Assembly (NCBI GenBank): GCA_945890735.1
Contig: CAMDCZ010000004.1
Coordinates: 1-64,000 of the forward strand
Direction: 5' to 3'
DNA from: Bordetella parapertussis
GTDB taxonomy: Bacteria > Pseudomonadota > Gammaproteobacteria > Burkholderiales > Burkholderiaceae_C
DNA length: 64,000 bases
In this document: positions 56,459-64,000 of the stretch, piece after piece
Numbering within the stretch: position 1 is the first letter of the stretch
Layout: each line of letters starts with the position of its first letter
The notes under the pieces: model-generated
The model's database searches: none
What the model saw: the letters and a program-made list of their open reading frames with translations, nothing else
What the model was told of the DNA's origin: nothing
Program-made: the position numbers and the translations under genes

Positions 56459-59046
56459 GTGAGTTTCTTCAAAGCGTAAAGCGCATCCAGTGCTTCACGC
56501 GGGCTCAAGGTGTCGGGGTCGATTTGGTTCAAGGCCGTTTGCAAGGGGCTGGGACCACTGTCGATGCTGTCTGGCGGTGCGGCAAACAAATCCACCTGGG
56601 CGCGACTGGCTTGCGCGTCAGACTCCAGGGCTGACAGGGCATGTTTGGCGTGGTTGAGCACCGCGGTGGGCATGCCAGCCAAACGCGCGACTTGGATGCC
56701 ATAGCTTTTGCTCGCTGGGCCAGCTTGAATCTCGTGCAAAAACACGACGTCCTTGCCGCTCTCGGCCGCGCTCACATGCACGTTCACCGCGGCGCGGTGG
56801 CTCGCTGCAAACTCAGTCAGTTCAAAGTAATGCGTGGCAAACAGGCTGAAGGCCTGGGTTTTGTCATGCAAGTAAGTGGCGATGCCACTGGCCAAGGCCA
56901 GGCCGTCAAAGGTCGAGGTGCCGCGCCCAATCTCGTCCATCAACACCAAGCTTTGCGGCGTGGCGTTGTTCAAGATATGCGCGCCCTCGGTCATCTCCAG
57001 CATGAAGGTGGACATGGCATTGGCGAGGTCGTCGGCCGCGCCAATGCGTGTGTGGATCGCATCGATCGGCCCGAGCCTGCAGGCATTGGCCGGCACATGG
57101 CTGCCCATGCTGGCCAAGAGCACGATCAGCGCCACCTGGCGCATGTAGGTGGACTTGCCGCCCATGTTGGGGCCGGTGATGATTTGCATGCGCTGTGAGG
57201 GGCCGAGCTGGGTGTCATTGGCGATGAAGCTGCCACCTGTCTGTGCCAAGCGCGACTCGACCACCGGGTGGCGGCCTTGCGTGATGCTGATGCCTGGGGT
57301 GTTCACCAACTCGGGCGCGCACCAGTTCAGCGTCAAAGCGCGTTCGCACAAGGTGGTCAACACATCCAAGGTGGACAAGCCCCAGGCCACTTGCCCCAGC
57401 GCAGGGACAAAGCTTTGCAAACTGTCCAGCAGTTGCTCGTAGAGCCACTTTTCACGCGCCAAGGCACGGTCTTGGGCCGACAAGGCTTTGTCCTCAAAGG
57501 CTTTGAGCTCTGGCGTGATGAAACGCTCGGCATTTTTCAGGGTTTGGCGGCGGCGGTAGTCATCCGGCACACGGTCCAGTTGGCCTTGCGTCACCTCGAT
57601 GTAATAGCCATGCACCCGGTTGAACTGCACCTTGAGGTTGGCAATGCCGGTGCGTTCGCGTTCACGCAGTTCCAGGGCCAATAAAAATGCGTCTCCGTTG
57701 TTTTGGATGCCGCGCAACTCGTCGAGCTCGGCATCAAAGCCGTGGTTGATGACGTTGCCGTCGCGCACCATGGCGGCAGGCTCGGGCAGCAAGGCCGCTT
57801 GCAGCAAGGTGGCGCACTCGGGTGGTGCCACCAAGGACGCCGACAAGGTGTGAAGCCAAGGTGTTTGCAAAGCGGGTTTCAACAACGTGGGCAGGGCGCT
57901 GGCGCGTTGCAAGGCCAAGCCCAGGGCCACCAGTTCGCGCGGTCGCACTTGGCGCAATGCCATGCGTGCGCTGATGCGTTGCACATCGCCCAGGCCCTTG
58001 AGCGCCAAGCGCAGTTCACGCCAGACCCCCGCGCCATGCTCGCCTTGCAAAGCGGCAATCGCGTCCAACCGTTGTTGAGCCAAACTGCGTTCACGCGGTG
58101 GCTCCAACAGCCAACGCTTGAGCAGTCGGCTGCCCATGCCAGTCATGCAGGTGTCCATCAAGGAAAACAGCGTGGGGCTGTCTTCCCCGCGCAAGGTTTG
58201 CGTGAGCTCCAAATTGCGCCGCGTGGTGGCGGGCAGGTCAATGCGTTCTTCGTTGCGCTCCACCCGCAGCTTTTGCACATGGGTGAGGCTGCGCCCTTGG
58301 GTGTGTTCGGCATAGGCCAACAAGGCTGACGCAGCGGCGTGGGCTTGCCACAGGTCTTGCGCTTGCCAAGCGCCCAGGCTTGCCACCTGCAGTTGGGCGA
58401 GCAGTTTGCGTTGGCCCAAGCTGCTGTCAAAAGCCCAAGCAGGACGCTCGCTTTTGACGGGCGCAGCGGCCAAGAGCGCGCGCAGGTGTGTGGGTAAGTC
58501 GCTGCTGAAAATCACTTCGCTGGGTGCGATGCGGGCGATCCAACCGGGAAGCTCATCGGCGGCGCATTCGGCCAAGCGCAACTCGCCTTCGGTCACGCTC
58601 AGCCAGGCCAAACCACAGCCTTGGGCTTTGCCCGCGCGTTCACTGGCGTGCACCGCCAGCACATAGGCCTCGGATTTGTCATTCAGGAGTTCGGCGTCGG
58701 TGAGCGTGCCGGGCGTCACCACCCGAACCACCTTGCGCTCGACAGGCCCTTTGCCGCCGACCTCACCCACTTGTTCGCAGATGGCCACCGACTCGCCCAG
58801 CTTGATCAGCTTGGCCAGGTAGTTGTCGACCGAATGGAAGGGCACACCGGCCATGACCACGGGTTGACCCGCTGACTGACCGCGTTGCGTGAGCGTGATG
58901 TCCAGCAGCCGAGCGGCTTTTTCGGCGTCTTCAAAAAACAGCTCGTAAAAATCCCCCATGCGGTAGAACAACAAGGTGTGGGGGAAGTCCGCTTTGAGGC
59001 CCAGGTACTGGGCAATCATGGGGGTGTGTGGGGACAAGTCGGCCAT
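56455..59046 (-). CDS. mutS: DNA mismatch repair protein MutS
   Basis: 863 residues. Mismatch-binding Phe/Glu motif is in [18 protein letters not shown] (about 31-48); connector, lever and clamp domains follow; the ATPase has Walker [15 protein letters not shown] (about 620) and Walker B region [16 protein letters not shown], and the protein ends with a helix-turn-helix dimer region. The start [15 protein letters not shown] at 59046 fits the family; the frame to 59208 overlaps suhB. The last codons overlap the hydrolase start. Confidence 0.98.
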   Translation of the reverse strand: MADLSPHTPMIAQYLGLKADFPHTLLFYRMGDFYELFFEDAEKAARLLDITLTQRGQSAGQPVVMAGVPFHSVDNYLAKLIKLGESVAICEQVGEVGGKGPVERKVVRVVTPGTLTDAELLNDKSEAYVLAVHASERAGKAQGCGLAWLSVTEGELRLAECAADELPGWIARIAPSEVIFSSDLPTHLRALLAAAPVKSERPAWAFDSSLGQRKLLAQLQVASLGAWQAQDLWQAHAAASALLAYAEHTQGRSLTHVQKLRVERNEERIDLPATTRRNLELTQTLRGEDSPTLFSLMDTCMTGMGSRLLKRWLLEPPRERSLAQQRLDAIAALQGEHGAGVWRELRLALKGLGDVQRISARMALRQVRPRELVALGLALQRASALPTLLKPALQTPWLHTLSASLVAPPECATLLQAALLPEPAAMVRDGNVINHGFDAELDELRGIQNNGDAFLLALELRERERTGIANLKVQFNRVHGYYIEVTQGQLDRVPDDYRRRQTLKNAERFITPELKAFEDKALSAQDRALAREKWLYEQLLDSLQSFVPALGQVAWGLSTLDVLTTLCERALTLNWCAPELVNTPGISITQGRHPVVESRLAQTGGSFIANDTQLGPSQRMQIITGPNMGGKSTYMRQVALIVLLASMGSHVPANACRLGPIDAIHTRIGAADDLANAMSTFMLEMTEGAHILNNATPQSLVLMDEIGRGTSTFDGLALASGIATYLHDKTQAFSLFATHYFELTEFAASHRAAVNVHVSAAESGKDVVFLHEIQAGPASKSYGIQVARLAGMPTAVLNHAKHALSALESDAQASRAQVDLFAAPPDSIDSGPSPLQTALNQIDPDTLSPREALDALYALKKLT

Positions 59047-59066
59047 GTGCACACCAGGCAAGGTTG

Positions 59067-59957
59067 TTATTCGCCGCTGGTCAAATCTTTGCGCAGCTGC
59101 CCAATCAGTTTGCTGGCTTGGGTCTTGTCTTCGACGCCTGCAAATTTGGAGTATTTGTTCAGCAGGCTGACCAGCTGTGCATAGATTTTGGGGTTGGCAG
59201 CCATGCACTCGCGCTGGTGCAAGTAGTCTGCATCGCCCGTGAAATTACCCACCAAGCCGCCTGCCTCGGTGATCAGCAGGCTGCCTGCAGCCATGTCCCA
59301 GGGCTGCAAACCGGTTTCAAAAAACCCGTCGCAAAAGCCAGCCGCCACGTACGCCAGATCGAGTGCCGCTGCACCAGGGCGGCGCAAGCCGGCGGTGCGT
59401 TGCATCACATCGGCCATGACTTGCAGGTAAGCCGCGTAATCGTCCTCTGGCCGGAAGGGAAAACCGGTGCTGATCAAGCACTCTTCCAAGCGTGTGCGTT
59501 TGCTCACGCGCAAGCGACGGTCGTTCAAGAATGCGCCACGGCCTCGGGTGGAGGTGAACAAATCGTTGCGGGTGGGGTCGTAAACCACGGCCTGCTCCAG
59601 CCGGCCTTTGTGCTGCAAAGCAATGCTGACGCAGTAAAAGGGAAAGCCATGGATGAAGTTGGTGGTGCCATCGAGCGGATCGATGATCCAAATGTTGTCT
59701 GCGTTCGGGTTGCCGCGTGTTTGGCCTGATTCTTCAGCCAAGATGCCGTGGTCGGGATAGGCAGTGAGCAAGGTGTCGATGATGGTGTTTTCGCTGGCAT
59801 GGTCGACTTCGGTGACGAAGTCATTGGCCATTTTTTGCGATACCCGCACCGATTCCACGTCCAGGGCAGCTCGGTTGATGATCACCCCAGCCGCACGGGC
59901 AGCCTTGATGGCCACGTTGAGCATGGGGTGGATGGAAGAGGAGGAAGCGACGGTCAT
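59067..59957 (-). CDS. suhB: Inositol-1-monophosphatase (SuhB family)
   Basis: 296 residues; magnesium-dependent phosphatase that in E. coli also joins rRNA antitermination complexes. Metal sites: AEESGQ (Glu), [16 protein letters not shown] (Asp-Pro-Leu-Asp) and [18 protein letters not shown]. Start is uncertain between 59957 and 59924 ([13 protein letters not shown], the more usual family beginning); neither has a clear ribosome site. Divergent from trmJ, 101 bases apart. mutS starts 20 bases downstream on the same strand. Confidence 0.94.
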   Translation of the reverse strand: MTVASSSSIHPMLNVAIKAARAAGVIINRAALDVESVRVSQKMANDFVTEVDHASENTIIDTLLTAYPDHGILAEESGQTRGNPNADNIWIIDPLDGTTNFIHGFPFYCVSIALQHKGRLEQAVVYDPTRNDLFTSTRGRGAFLNDRRLRVSKRTRLEECLISTGFPFRPEDDYAAYLQVMADVMQRTAGLRRPGAAALDLAYVAAGFCDGFFETGLQPWDMAAGSLLITEAGGLVGNFTGDADYLHQRECMAANPKIYAQLVSLLNKYSKFAGVEDKTQASKLIGQLRKDLTSGE

Positions 59958-60058
59958 GGGCGGGGCGGTGCGCGGTGAGGCGCGCACCAAATGAGGCGAG
60001 GAGAATCCAAAAAACGCGCCTGGTAAGACGGGCAGCGACAATCGGCTATTTTAGACCC

Positions 60059-60787
60059 ATGCACACCCGCTTCATCCTCCTTGACACCAGCCATGCCGGC
60101 AATGTGGGCGCCACAGCCCGCGCCATGCGGGTCATGGGCTTTGACGATTTGGTGTTGGTCTCGCCCCGCTGGGCGAACGTGCTCAGGCGCGAGGAAACCA
60201 TCCAACGCGCCAGTGGTGCCCTGAATGTGCTGGAAAACGCCCGCATCGTGGCCACCTTGGACGAGGCCTTGGATGGCATCACCCACCTTTGCGCCACTGC
60301 CATGACCCCGCGTGATTTCGGACCACCCACGCGATCCCCGCGAGCGCATTTCGCTGCCTTGCCTGACCCCCATGGCGAAGGTGGCATCGCTTTTTTGTTT
60401 GGTTCAGAGCGGTTTGGCATGAAAAACGAAGACGTGTACCGCTGTCACGTTGCGCTGAGCATTCCGACCGACCCCAGCTTCGGTTCCCTGAACCTGGCCA
60501 GCGCGGTGCAAGTGGTGGCCTATGAATGGCGGCTGGCCTTGGGGGGCTATGCGGTGCAGTCCGCCACCCAAGCCCCCCAACAGGCCGATGCGGCACAGGT
60601 GGCGGGCATGTTGCAACACTGGGAGGATTCCCTGGTGGACATCGGCTTCTTGGACCCCGCTGCCCCCAAAAAACTCATGCCACGCTTGAACCAGCTGTTC
60701 AACCGCGCCGGTTTGAGCGAGGAGGAGGTGCATATCCTGCGGGGGATTGCCAAGGCCATGAGCCAGTCAGCCAAGGGAAAAAGTTAG
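60059..60787 (+). CDS. trmJ: tRNA (cytidine/uridine-2'-O-)-methyltransferase TrmJ
   Basis: 242 residues of the SPOUT superfamily, methylating the ribose at position 32 of tRNA anticodon loops. N-terminus FILLDTSHAGNVGATARAMRVMGF, then the knot segments IAFLFGSERFGMKNEDVYRCH and LSIPTDPSFGSLNLASAVQVVAYE that bind SAM. The C-terminal helical tail is typical of TrmJ rather than TrmL. Start at 60059 is chosen by homology; the frame to 59975 overlaps the suhB promoter region. cysE is 9 bases downstream. Confidence 0.93.
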   Translation: MHTRFILLDTSHAGNVGATARAMRVMGFDDLVLVSPRWANVLRREETIQRASGALNVLENARIVATLDEALDGITHLCATAMTPRDFGPPTRSPRAHFAALPDPHGEGGIAFLFGSERFGMKNEDVYRCHVALSIPTDPSFGSLNLASAVQVVAYEWRLALGGYAVQSATQAPQQADAAQVAGMLQHWEDSLVDIGFLDPAAPKKLMPRLNQLFNRAGLSEEEVHILRGIAKAMSQSAKGKS

Positions 60788-60796
60788 ACTCATCGC

Positions 60797-61570
60797 ATGT
60801 TTTCAAGAATCCGCGCCGACGCGCAAACCATCCTCGACCGCGACCCGGCTGCCCGCGGTTGGCTGGAGGTGCTGACCTGCTACCCCGGCTTGCACGCCTT
60901 GTTTTTCCATCGCCTGGCCCACGCCTGCTGGGGCGCTGGCTTGTATTGGCTGGGGCGGTTTTTGTCGCACCTCTCGCGGCACCTGACCGGCATTGAAATT
61001 CACCCCGCCGCCAAGATCGGCACAGGTGTGTTCTTTGACCATGCCATGGGCGTGGTGGTGGGCGAGACGGCTGAAATTGGCGACGGCTGCACGATTTACC
61101 AAGGCGTCACCTTGGGTGGCACCTCACTCTACAAAGGCACCAAACGCCACCCCACCTTGGGCAAAGACGTGGTGGTGGGTGCTGGTGCGAAAGTCTTGGG
61201 CGGCTTCGCGGTGGGCGATGGTGCCAAGATTGGCAGCAATGCGGTGGTGACCAAGCCCGTGCCCCCAGGTGCAACCGCGGTGGGCAATCCGGCGCGCATC
61301 ATCGAGGCTCAAGCCGATGCCAAGCGCGAAGAAGTGGCCTCCAAAATGGGTTTTTCAGCTTATGGCGTGACGCAAAACGACGACCCTTTGAGCCAGGCCA
61401 TGCGTGGTTTGATCGATTACGCCGCAGAACAAGACAAGCAAATCGCTTTGCTTTGGCAGGCCCTGGAAAAGCTGGCGGCCCAATCCAGCCATGGCAAAGA
61501 CTGCCTGCCTGAAGATGCGGCAAAAAATGCTCATTTAGAAATTGAAAAACTCAACAAACTGATCGATTGA
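60797..61570 (+). CDS. cysE: Serine O-acetyltransferase
   Basis: Makes O-acetylserine from serine and acetyl-CoA, first step of cysteine synthesis; with metZ in this window it feeds sulfur assimilation. 257 residues: N-terminal helices ([23 protein letters not shown]) and a left-handed beta helix of hexapeptide repeats ([26 protein letters not shown]) with catalytic Asp/His in FDHAMG, then GNPARII. The C-terminal extension ends ...LNKLID rather than the Ile-terminated tail that binds cysteine synthase in enterobacteria. Confidence 0.95.
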   Translation: MFSRIRADAQTILDRDPAARGWLEVLTCYPGLHALFFHRLAHACWGAGLYWLGRFLSHLSRHLTGIEIHPAAKIGTGVFFDHAMGVVVGETAEIGDGCTIYQGVTLGGTSLYKGTKRHPTLGKDVVVGAGAKVLGGFAVGDGAKIGSNAVVTKPVPPGATAVGNPARIIEAQADAKREEVASKMGFSAYGVTQNDDPLSQAMRGLIDYAAEQDKQIALLWQALEKLAAQSSHGKDCLPEDAAKNAHLEIEKLNKLID

Positions 61571-61630
61571 GCAGGTTTTAGCAGTTCAAATAATGCTTTT
61601 CCCATTTCAACCTCGTTGATCAGTCACTGC

Positions 61631-62065
61631 ATGTCGCCCTTCATCAAATTACATCCCCACCACTTGATGCTGGTTCGTGAAGGCGAAGAGGCGATCTACG
61701 GGGAGTTGTCTTTCAGCGTGGAGCAATACGGTTTGTTGGTGAACAACTTCTTGTTCAACCTGCAGTTAACGCCGCCCAACCAACACCATGCACATTGGCG
61801 CTTCATATGTGAAGAGCCGCGTCAGTTGAATGTGCCGCATTTCGTGCTGTTTTTGAAATCGATCGAGCACTATATTTTTTCAACCTTGAAGTTTTCACCG
61901 GATGAAGTGGTCTTGGGTCAATCAGCCGACAGGTCCAAGCCGAGCCAGCTTCACGCCCCGTTGACCGAGCCCTACCGCTTGTATTTCAAAGACATGTTCT
62001 TTGACATCAACGCCACGTCTTTGCAGCGCATCGAAGACCCATCAGGCAAGCGGGCGGATCGCTGA
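61631..62065 (+). CDS. Hypothetical protein, 144 residues
   Basis: Not recognised. It begins MSPFIKLHPHHLMLVREG and has alternating hydrophobic strands (EEAIYGELSFSVEQYGLLVNN), aromatic/His-rich middle (QHHAHWRFICEEP), then FLKSIEHYIFSTLKFSPDE and YRLYFKDMFFDI. No signal peptide or membrane segment; a soluble alpha/beta protein is likely. ATG at 61631 is preferred; a TTG at 61616 is in frame. It lies 60 bases after cysE on the same strand, and its last 24 bases overlap the convergent mog gene. Confidence 0.62.
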   Translation: MSPFIKLHPHHLMLVREGEEAIYGELSFSVEQYGLLVNNFLFNLQLTPPNQHHAHWRFICEEPRQLNVPHFVLFLKSIEHYIFSTLKFSPDEVVLGQSADRSKPSQLHAPLTEPYRLYFKDMFFDINATSLQRIEDPSGKRADR

Positions 62066-62638
62066 TTTCGGGCGAAACGCTTTGCAAAAAGCGTCATGGG
62101 TTTGCATGTAAGGCCCGCCGATCAGGTCAACGCAGTACGGCACGGCTGCAAAAATCCCATCCACCAGAACCTGGCCTTCGGGGCTTTTCAAGCCGCCCAG
62201 GGTTTCGGTGATCGATTTGGGTTGACCGGGCAAATTGATGATCAGCGATTCGCCACGGATCACCGCCACTTGGCGAGACAAAATGGCCGTGGGCACAAAT
62301 CGCAAGCTGATCTGGCGCATTTGCTCACCAAAGCCTGGCATCTCTTTGTCAGCCACCGCCAAGGTGGCCTCGGGCGTCACATCCCGCTTGGCCGGGCCAG
62401 TCCCGCCTGTGGTCAGCACCAAATGGCAACCGGCATCCACCAGTTCGATCAAGGTTTGGCTGATCAGCGCTGGCTCATCGGGGATGAGCCGGGGTTCCAG
62501 CAGCAGCGGGTTTTGCAAAGCTTGGCCCAGCCAGTCGCGCAGGGCGGGCAAGCCTTTGTCTTCGTATGTGCCGCTGGAGGCGCGGTCGCTGATGGAGACG
62601 ATGCCGATGCGCACCGTGTCAAGCTGGAAGGTCGTCAT
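62042..62638 (-). CDS. mog: Molybdopterin adenylyltransferase
   Basis: Activates molybdopterin with ATP before molybdenum insertion. 198 residues of the MoaB/Mog fold: RIGIVSISDRASSGTYEDKGLPAL at the start, LVLTTGGTGPAKRDVTPEATL (about 77-97, the conserved TGGTG-x-RD-T) and SLIINLPGQPKSITETL. Its ATG is inside the end of darP (20-base overlap), suggesting coupling. The longer-than-MoaB length and C-terminus favour Mog. Confidence 0.94.
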   Translation of the reverse strand: MTTFQLDTVRIGIVSISDRASSGTYEDKGLPALRDWLGQALQNPLLLEPRLIPDEPALISQTLIELVDAGCHLVLTTGGTGPAKRDVTPEATLAVADKEMPGFGEQMRQISLRFVPTAILSRQVAVIRGESLIINLPGQPKSITETLGGLKSPEGQVLVDGIFAAVPYCVDLIGGPYMQTHDAFCKAFRPKSAIRPLA

Positions 62639-63284
62639 GGCTGGTGGCTTGGGTGTTGTTGGCCGCGTTCAAGTGGTCGCGCACCAGTTTGAAAATGTCT
62701 CGGTAGGCCTTGCCTTGTCTGGGGAACTGGCCTTGTGAGACCGCGGTTTTGTCGGGTAAACCGTCTTTTCGGGCTTGGCGCACCAGGGCCCGCAACTGTT
62801 GGCTGTCGGTGTCCGGGTGGGCGTTGAGCCAGTCGGCCAAGGCGCTGTCGTCTTGCAACAGGCGGTCACGCCAATGCTCGGCCATGTGCAGCGCCAAGGT
62901 TTCTTCGGCACTGCCGTTGTGCTGCACATCGAGTGCATCGCGGATGGCCTGCACCTGTTCTTCGTCGAGTTTGCGCATGAGCTTGCCGACGTACTGCATT
63001 TGTCGACGCTTGCCCTCGAAGTTGGTGATTTTTTTCGCCTCTGCAATGGCTTCGTTCAAGGCCTCGGGCACCTGTGTTTGCGCCACCAGTTGCTGCATGG
63101 CGGGCATGCGCAACAACAACAAATCCTCGCCCAGTTTTTGCAGGGCATCGCTTTCGCGTTTGAGATCGGTTTTGCTGGCGGTGTCGCTGCCCTTGAGCTC
63201 GCGCTTGAGCTCGAGATCGAGATCGCTGCCTTCGGCAACGAAATGGCCTTTGACGTAATAGCCTTTGGTGGGTTTGCGGGACAT
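62619..63284 (-). CDS. darP: Ribosome biogenesis protein DarP (YjgA, DUF615)
   Basis: 221 residues of the UPF0307/YjgA family, which associates with late 50S precursors and helps peptidyl-transferase-centre maturation in E. coli. Family features: highly charged N-terminus with KRESDALQKLGEDLLLL, the EAKKITNFEGKRRQMQYVGKLMRKLD segment (about 85-110) and QLRALVRQARKDG followed by a helix KAYRDIFKLVRD. Divergent from pmbA with 40 bases between starts. Confidence 0.93.
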   Translation of the reverse strand: MSRKPTKGYYVKGHFVAEGSDLDLELKRELKGSDTASKTDLKRESDALQKLGEDLLLLRMPAMQQLVAQTQVPEALNEAIAEAKKITNFEGKRRQMQYVGKLMRKLDEEQVQAIRDALDVQHNGSAEETLALHMAEHWRDRLLQDDSALADWLNAHPDTDSQQLRALVRQARKDGLPDKTAVSQGQFPRQGKAYRDIFKLVRDHLNAANNTQATSHDDLPA

Positions 63285-63324
63285 GGCGTGTGGTTATAGG
63301 GGGAGAAGTATCATAGCCGTCGAT

Positions 63325-64000
63325 ATGAATCACACCCCACACCCCTCAAGAACACCCGCTACCCAAGCTTTGCCAGGTTTCAGCCACAGCCGAGCCCAAT
63401 TTGAAGCGCTGGTTGACACCGCTTTGACCTGCGCCAAGCGGCTCGGGGCCACCAATGCCGCCGCCGAAGCCTCTGAGGGCACAGGTTTGAGCGTTTCTGT
63501 TCGCAAAGGCGAGCTGGAAAATGTTGAACGCAACCGCGACAAATCCTTGGGCGTGACGGTCTACCTGGGTAACCGCCGGGGCAACGCCAGCACCTCCGAC
63601 TTTTCAGACGCTGCCATCGAGCGCACTGTGCAAGCCGCCTATGACATTGCACGCTTCACCGCCGAAGACCCGATGGCCGGCTTGCCAGACCCGGACCTGA
63701 TCGCGCAGCAACATGCCGACCTGGATTTGTTCCACCCCTGGGCGATCCACAGCGAGCAAGCGGCTGAGTTGGCGCTGCGTTGCGAAGCCGCGGCCATGGG
63801 CACCGACAAGCGGATCACCAACAGCGAAGGCGCGGGCGTGTCAGCCCAGCAAAGCCATTTCTTCAGCGCCCACACCCACGGGTTTCGAGGCGGCTATGCC
63901 AGTTCACGCCACAGCATCTCGGTCGCCCCGATTGCGGGCAAAGGCGACGACATGCAGCGCGACCATTGGTACAGCTCGATGCGCCATCCCGATGAACTCG
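63325..64000 (+). CDS. pmbA: Metalloprotease PmbA/TldE, N-terminal part
   Basis: Runs off the right end; 225 codons are present. Begins MNHTPHPSRTPATQALPGFS; family resemblance starts with the helix FEALVDTALTCAKRLGA and continues through GLSVSVRKGELENVERNRDKSLGVTVYLGNR and the segment KRITNSEGAGVSAQQSHFF. PmbA (TldE) forms a heterodimer with TldD that degrades unfolded peptides and processes microcins and CcdA. It is transcribed away from darP, the common darP/pmbA arrangement of proteobacteria. Confidence 0.95.
   Translation, partial: MNHTPHPSRTPATQALPGFSHSRAQFEALVDTALTCAKRLGATNAAAEASEGTGLSVSVRKGELENVERNRDKSLGVTVYLGNRRGNASTSDFSDAAIERTVQAAYDIARFTAEDPMAGLPDPDLIAQQHADLDLFHPWAIHSEQAAELALRCEAAAMGTDKRITNSEGAGVSAQQSHFFSAHTHGFRGGYASSRHSISVAPIAGKGDDMQRDHWYSSMRHPDEL

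Overview
The window looks like the chromosome of a betaproteobacterium of the order Burkholderiales, most likely family Comamonadaceae (Limnohabitans/Rhodoferax-like). Evidence: the gene order tpiA-secG-tRNA-Leu-nuoA to nuoN preceded by rpsO-pnp, the pairs purF-metZ and suhB/trmJ-cysE, the protein sequences throughout, and a moderate G+C content. The family assignment is inference from protein resemblance; no rRNA gene is present. Coding density is very high: genes are packed on both strands, many stop/start codons overlap, and no stretch above 300 bases lacks a gene.

Layout. 1-2.9 kb: the end of a nitronate monooxygenase-like gene, a bidirectional terminator, then leftward genes argG-ppnP and a glycine-zipper envelope protein. 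3-9.5 kb: a rightward chain folC, SPOR-domain protein, cvpA, purF, metZ, gltX (the first four in the same order as in enterobacteria), followed by tRNA-Ala, tRNA-Glu, tRNA-Asp and a strong terminator. 9.9-15.4 kb: an orphan BMP-type binding protein, dcd, rhlE, apaH (leftward) and a CorC/HlyC-type membrane protein.

15.4-20.9 kb is the least ordinary part. Leftward lie a B12-binding-domain (AerR/PpaA-like) protein and, 68 bases downstream, a protein whose middle third is ten near-identical 12-residue repeats. Divergent from these runs a tight four-gene unit: a Tat-signal dehydrogenase small subunit, a GMC oxidoreductase with a three-cysteine Fe-S-like motif, a ribbon-helix-helix protein and a glyoxalase I. 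This block is the best candidate for a poorly described system.

20.9-29.1 kb is a leftward series (ybiB, cobA, prfB with its programmed frameshift, pepN, fbp, a periplasmic binding protein, a small helical protein). 29.1-32.6 kb runs rightward: tsaD, a paralogue of that binding protein, and an aminotransferase. 32.6-36.5 kb carries rpsO-pnp with structured leaders, tpiA and secG. 36.6-51.1 kb holds tRNA-Leu and the complete 14-gene complex I operon nuoA-N (separate nuoC and nuoD), followed by a DUF1178 gene. 51.7-64 kb is a housekeeping mosaic: a 47-residue basic protein, an SDR, glnS, uppP, an alpha/beta hydrolase overlapping mutS, suhB, trmJ, cysE, an unknown ORF, mog, darP and the start of pmbA.

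Most of the window is core metabolism: purine (purF), folate, methionine and cysteine sulfur assimilation, arginine, gluconeogenesis (fbp, tpiA), tRNA charging and modification (gltX, glnS, tsaD, trmJ), RNA decay (pnp, rhlE), mismatch repair and respiration. No insertion sequence, prophage, CRISPR array or integrase was seen.
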